A stretch of DNA of 9,354 nucleotides from a bacterium (GTDB lineage Bacteria > Vulcanimicrobiota > Xenobia > Xenobiales > Xenobiaceae). The position numbers and the translations under genes were made by a program. Where the stretch lies: positions 1-9,354 of the forward strand of contig JAFSXH010000103.1 of NCBI GenBank assembly GCA_017444165.1, in the 5' to 3' direction. Below the pieces are notes generated by a model. It ran no database searches, was not told where the DNA came from, and was given only the letters and a program-made list of their open reading frames with translations. Shown here one piece after another: positions 6,019-9,354 of this stretch (within the stretch, counting starts at the first letter, position 1; every line of letters starts with the position of its first letter).

Positions 6019-8358
6019 ATGGCTCAGGCGGAGAACAAAATTACTGATAAAGATAAACTCAATATACATCGTGAGATAGGTGAGTATCTTCTGGATATCT
6101 TACGTGTTGCTTTAGAAACGAGTAGTTCAGAACAAGAAAAAAAAGCCGTTAGCGATTCCTTCACCGCCGAAAATTTACAAAAATTACGTAAATTAAAACA
6201 ACCGGAATCAGAAACCGTCACGGGAATAAAAGATAGTGAAGGACGCTTTCGCGCCCTAGGTACGACTGATGATCTGACAAGCAGTGTACTGCAAACGAGA
6301 GTCATCACCGAGGATCCTTTTGCTATTGTAGGCACAGCCGCTGGAGCGGCAATTTTAGATCAAGAGGTGGATGTCGAGGATCTCCTCAAAGGAGCTACTA
6401 CTCCCGCTGAGTTGAATGAATCGCAAAAATTGCTCAACGAGATGGCGGAAAAACAGCGCATTGAGTTGAGCAACGCCTCCAGCGAGAGTTCCTGGGCTCG
6501 TCGAACTTTAAAACAAGAAGCCTTGCCTACTCAAAGCAGACGCGCTAAAGCGGCCGCCGCCAAAGAGGAAGAATCTGTCGTCGTACGTCCATTTTTGGCA
6601 GGTTTGGGCAACCCATATGCCAACATTGGCAAGCCTGTAGTGCGCGAAGCCTTACCGCAGAACAGACTAAATAACCCCAATGCTACAACCCAATTGCAAC
6701 AGTCATCCAGCAAACTTGCTATGGATCAGCTGACGAGATCTCCTTTCCGCGAAAATGCTGATAGGCGCAAGCATCAAAATAACGCGGAAGAACCCAAGAT
6801 GATCTTCACATCAACTTTCACTCCCGCTCCCAAAATGTTCAACTTTGACAGAGAAGACAAAAAAGAGGCCACCAACGAACAGCAACAAGGAACGATGTTA
6901 AGTATGCCTCCAAGTATGCCACCCTCGGCTATGGCCAGTGGACTTGAAGTGACTGGAGATTTTACAGCCGCACCAGCCATAAAACCCATATCTGCTCCCA
7001 ATCCTATGAACAGATTAAACAGGCCTGTGCCGCCTAGACCTCAGCAGTCCCAGGCTTCTGCGACCAAAGCAGAAGAAACAATCTCTCCTTACGCGGCTTC
7101 TATGAAACCTCGCCTAGATTTAAATTTAATCTTCGCCCGTCGCCCTTGTGATACTCAAGTTCCCATCTACTCACCAATTTTGGATAATCTTTATCGTCCT
7201 GTTTCTAAGAGAAAAGTAGAACTTTATAGTTCTCCTTTAAAAATGACTGCCCGTTCGAAAAAGAATGAAGAGACCTCGCCGTCTTCCCAAGGTTTTAGCT
7301 CTTTCAAGGCCATGGGCAACTTCAATAAGTTACAACTTGCTCAAACATACTATGAATCAGACTCAGATGCGTTCCGTCCGCCGCTTACGGTCTTAGCCAG
7401 AGAGATAAACACCATTTCCGCTCAACTGCCCTTCAGTTTCTTTGCTGATTCTGAAAGAGAGTATGAACCTCTGACCCCCTGGGCTGTATTTATTGAAAAG
7501 AATGCTGCGGCCTTAAAATTTAGTCGCCCTGAAATAAAGTTAGCCTCTTCAACTTCACTATTAAACGGCCCCAAATCCACAGGTTACTTGATTGCTGGTA
7601 GCACACCATCCAGGGCTGTAAGCGTAAATAGCTCTTCTAAATTGGACCTGCCTTCTCTCTTACAACCGATGTATAGTAGAAATGATACCGATATAGTTAA
7701 TGCCGCTATTTTGCTCTTGAAGTTATCGAGCAACCAAAGTTTTGGTCAGACTAACCGTATGGTCAACACGGCTATAGATATGGCCGATGAATTAGTTATC
7801 AAAGATCCTAAGGCCAGAAATGCCATCAAATATGGAACTATATTTAGAGATATTGGTGAAATAGAGATACTTTTCGGCAATGAGCCTGAAGAAAAATTAC
7901 AAGGCTTGCTAGAATATCTTGACTCTGAAGATTTTCAGCAAGATACTGCCGAAAAATTCGAAAAGTTTACCGCTCCCCAATGGATGACACTAACTCCACA
8001 CAGCATTAGTGCAGAAGAGTATACGACCTTGCGCCTGCACGCCCAGAGAAGCGAAGAGATGCTCAAACCTATAGCCTCCATGCGTTATCTCTGCCCCATA
8101 GTCAGAGCACATCACGAGCGTTGGGACGGCAAGGGCTTCCCTGATGGCTTAAAGGGCGAGAGTATACCCTTAGCAGCTCGCATTATTGCCATCTGTGATG
8201 CCTATATGGCCTTAACTAATACCCGAACTTTCCGCAAGGCTAACAAACCTAAAGAGGCCCTCGATCTCATAATTTTAGGCAGTGGTACAGCTTTCGATCC
8301 TAAGTGTGTCGAGGTCTTCGCCAAAGTCATTAAGAAGCGATCTGTTTTCGGTTTTTAG
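6019..8358 (+). CDS. Large protein with low-complexity N-terminus and degenerate C-terminal HD-GYP domain
   Basis: A 779-residue protein. Residues 1-350 are mostly low complexity: charged and Ala/Gln-rich, with a Met-Pro block at 293-305 and a Pro-rich stretch (VPPRPQQ) at 337-343. Residues 350-550 match no domain I know. Residues 550-779 are an HD-GYP-type domain, best seen in HHERWDGKGFPDGLKGESIPLAARII (698-723), D727 and H674. Canonical HD-GYP enzymes hydrolyse cyclic di-GMP using a metal centre. Here the first conserved histidine appears to be Q577 (QTNR) and the HD pair is R610-D611 (FRDIG, not LHDIG). There is also extra sequence between D611 and H674. Enzymatic activity is therefore doubtful; nucleotide sensing or scaffolding is plausible. 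No membrane helix or signal peptide is evident. Its RBS, GAAGG at 6008-6012, lies inside the end of the BFN gene, so translation is probably coupled. Confidence 0.85.
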   Translation: MAQAENKITDKDKLNIHREIGEYLLDILRVALETSSSEQEKKAVSDSFTAENLQKLRKLKQPESETVTGIKDSEGRFRALGTTDDLTSSVLQTRVITEDPFAIVGTAAGAAILDQEVDVEDLLKGATTPAELNESQKLLNEMAEKQRIELSNASSESSWARRTLKQEALPTQSRRAKAAAAKEEESVVVRPFLAGLGNPYANIGKPVVREALPQNRLNNPNATTQLQQSSSKLAMDQLTRSPFRENADRRKHQNNAEEPKMIFTSTFTPAPKMFNFDREDKKEATNEQQQGTMLSMPPSMPPSAMASGLEVTGDFTAAPAIKPISAPNPMNRLNRPVPPRPQQSQASATKAEETISPYAASMKPRLDLNLIFARRPCDTQVPIYSPILDNLYRPVSKRKVELYSSPLKMTARSKKNEETSPSSQGFSSFKAMGNFNKLQLAQTYYESDSDAFRPPLTVLAREINTISAQLPFSFFADSEREYEPLTPWAVFIEKNAAALKFSRPEIKLASSTSLLNGPKSTGYLIAGSTPSRAVSVNSSSKLDLPSLLQPMYSRNDTDIVNAAILLLKLSSNQSFGQTNRMVNTAIDMADELVIKDPKARNAIKYGTIFRDIGEIEILFGNEPEEKLQGLLEYLDSEDFQQDTAEKFEKFTAPQWMTLTPHSISAEEYTTLRLHAQRSEEMLKPIASMRYLCPIVRAHHERWDGKGFPDGLKGESIPLAARIIAICDAYMALTNTRTFRKANKPKEALDLIILGSGTAFDPKCVEVFAKVIKKRSVFGF

Positions 8359-8367
8359 ACTTACTTG

Positions 8368-9066
8368 ATGATAATTACAGATGCCCATTTTCATCCTTTA
8401 GATCTAATCGGTAATACTTGTACTGGAGTTAGTGCTAGTTCAGTTCCCCAACAGTGGCAGGAACTATTAAACTTAGACTGTCCGTGTGTGTTAGGTATCC
8501 ATCCTTGGAACGCTTGTGACGATAATGATGATTATTATTTGGAAAAACTCAATTCTTTCTTAACATCTTCGAAAGTGATCGGAATAGGTGAAATAGGTTT
8601 AGATGTGGCTAAGTTACCTAAAGATACCTTGGGTAAACAGATTGAGCTTTTGACTAAACAACTGGAAATAGCCCAGAAGTACTCCCTGCCCTGCGTCTTT
8701 CATTGTGTACGAGCTTATGGTCGTCTGTTAGATATTTTACGCAGTTATCATAAAATGAGGGGATTAATCCATTCTTTTTGGGGTAGCACAGAAATTATGC
8801 AAGAATTTGTCAAAAGAGGTTTTTATATTTCTTTAAATCCGCGTCTGGCTATGAGAGATGATTTACAAGAAAAACTAAAAAAGATAATTTTACATATTCC
8901 TTTAGAGAGGTTGTTACTGGAAAGCGACAGCCCTTATGGATTGAGTTCACCAGCTGAATTATTCAATTTAAGCAAAAAACTATCTAAACTATTGTCTATG
9001 TCTCAGGACGATCTTTTGAAGCAACACCAAGTAAATTTAAAAAACTTATTCTTTTACTCTTTTTGA
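8368..9066 (+). CDS. TatD-family metal-dependent hydrolase (putative DNase)
   Basis: A 232-residue TatD-type amidohydrolase-fold protein, slightly shorter than the usual 250-265. The expected metal ligands are all visible: HFH (H7, H9), E75 in GIGEIGLD, H112 in FHCVRA, H135 in LIHSFWGS, and D187 in LLLESDSPYG. GIHPW (44-48 region) is also typical. The family cleaves DNA, often 3'-5', using two divalent metals, and takes part in DNA repair or turnover in some species; the substrate here is unproven. It is cytoplasmic, with no signal peptide. ATG 8368 is preferred to TTG 8365. The start lies 9 bp after the HD-GYP stop with no clear Shine-Dalgarno, which suggests translational coupling. The family assignment is firm, but which TatD subtype it is cannot be decided here. 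Confidence 0.92.
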   Translation: MIITDAHFHPLDLIGNTCTGVSASSVPQQWQELLNLDCPCVLGIHPWNACDDNDDYYLEKLNSFLTSSKVIGIGEIGLDVAKLPKDTLGKQIELLTKQLEIAQKYSLPCVFHCVRAYGRLLDILRSYHKMRGLIHSFWGSTEIMQEFVKRGFYISLNPRLAMRDDLQEKLKKIILHIPLERLLLESDSPYGLSSPAELFNLSKKLSKLLSMSQDDLLKQHQVNLKNLFFYSF

Positions 9067-9254
9067 ATTAACTTTGTAAGTTTGTACGTTTTTACGTAGT
9101 AAGACTGATGCGTTGTGTTTGTATTGGGCAGTTTTAATTAGTGGTGTGAAGTTAGTAAAAATATCGGCTCACCAAAAAGCAAAACTTCGTCTACGATATT
9201 GCATTTTCACGTTGTATAGTCAAACAACATAATATTTGATATAATGCAAAAGTT
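9067..9254. other. Intergenic region downstream of tatD, leading into an insertion sequence
   Basis: 188 bp with no convincing gene. It holds a small palindrome TACGT-TTTT-ACGTA (about 9085-9098) just after tatD, which could act as a weak 3' hairpin but lacks a following T-run. It also holds a 7-bp inverted repeat AATATCG (9160-9166) / CGATATT (9194-9200), and a TATAAT at 9240-9245 close to the transposase start. The left end of the insertion sequence probably lies in the second half of this stretch, but without the right end it cannot be located exactly. Confidence 0.55.
9240..9245 (+). promoter_or_regulatory. Possible -10 element of the transposase promoter
   Basis: A perfect TATAAT lies 9 nt before the transposase ATG. 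A matching -35 is not clear, and the leader would be extremely short, with no Shine-Dalgarno. That would imply weak or leaderless translation, as is common for insertion sequences. Confidence 0.35.
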
Positions 9255-9354
9255 ATGAGTTATGATAAAAAATTTAGAGAACGAGCTTTAGCATGTAAAG
9301 ATAAATACAGCTTTGAGACAGCGGCAGAGATATTTGGCGTATCTAAAACATCTA
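9255..9354 (+). CDS. IS630-like transposase, N-terminal helix-turn-helix part (cut by right edge)
   Basis: The first 33 codons read MSYDKKFRERALACKDKY then SFETAAEIFGVSKTS and remain open at the edge. The pattern (short basic start, helix, then ETAAEIFGVSKTS as a recognition helix) is that of the N-terminal helix-turn-helix of IS630/Tc1-mariner transposases, which bind the element's terminal repeats. The DDE catalytic domain lies outside the window, so it cannot be judged whether the gene is intact. The frame was too short to stand out as an ORF but matches the family start well. It marks an insertion sequence next to tatD. Confidence 0.75.
   Translation, partial: MSYDKKFRERALACKDKYSFETAAEIFGVSKTS
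9255..9354 (+). mobile_element. Left part of an IS630-family insertion sequence (partial)
   Basis: Inferred from the transposase start. The element's left boundary is probably between about 9200 and 9254, because IS630-type transposase genes usually begin close to the terminal repeat. The terminal inverted repeat and the TA target duplication cannot be confirmed without the other end. Confidence 0.55.

Noticed and set aside
6024..7001. Three minus-strand frames inside the HD-GYP-like gene
   Set aside because: They are shadows of a long, coding-like plus-strand gene and encode compositionally biased sequences without homology.
9085..9098. TACGT-TTTT-ACGTA as an intrinsic terminator for tatD
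   Set aside because: The stem is short and AT-rich and is not followed by a T-run on the plus strand; kept only as a note in the intergenic entry.

Overview
The window is a moderately AT-rich bacterial chromosome segment with tightly packed genes, strong Shine-Dalgarno sites and two gene blocks transcribed away from each other. No gene here is taxonomically decisive. A BFN/DUF151 protein, a large HD-GYP-like protein, a calcium-type P-ATPase and an IS630-type transposase suggest an environmental or gut anaerobe outside the usual enterobacterial model organisms. The host cannot be named from the sequence.

Left block, minus strand (about 5242 down to 1). This is a tellurium-resistance/stress (ter) cluster read right to left. 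It begins with two canonical single-domain TerD/TerE-type calcium-binding proteins (5242-4667 and 4645-4076). TerA follows (3961-2792), with two TerD-fold domains. Next comes a TerA-like two-domain paralogue with a Pro/Thr/Ala hinge (2774-1635), then a paralogue that keeps only the first domain and ends in a disordered tail (1577-786). After a 166-bp gap holding a long inverted repeat comes the start of a P2-type cation (calcium-like) ATPase (619-1), which runs off the left edge. TerB, TerC and the other ter partners are not in the window.

Right block, plus strand (5477-9066). Three genes are separated by only 2 and 9 bp and are very likely one operon. They encode a BFN-domain (DUF151) putative nuclease with an acidic tail, a 779-residue protein with a long low-complexity N-terminus and a degenerate HD-GYP domain, and a complete-looking TatD-family metal-dependent hydrolase. 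Two of the three belong to families linked to nucleic-acid hydrolysis. The HD-GYP protein has lost the first metal-binding histidine and the histidine of its HD pair.

A 234-bp divergent intergenic region (5243-5476) separates the blocks and contains a near-perfect 25-bp dyad. Downstream of tatD, 188 bp of non-coding DNA leads to the first 33 codons of an IS630-like transposase, cut by the right edge.

Working model (inference): the left block is a calcium-linked ter stress module in which TerD-fold proteins with intact and eroded calcium sites are encoded beside a probable calcium pump. The right block is a separate, divergently transcribed BFN / pseudo-HD-GYP / TatD operon. The least described parts are the graded series of TerA-like paralogues and the pseudo-HD-GYP protein between two putative nucleases.
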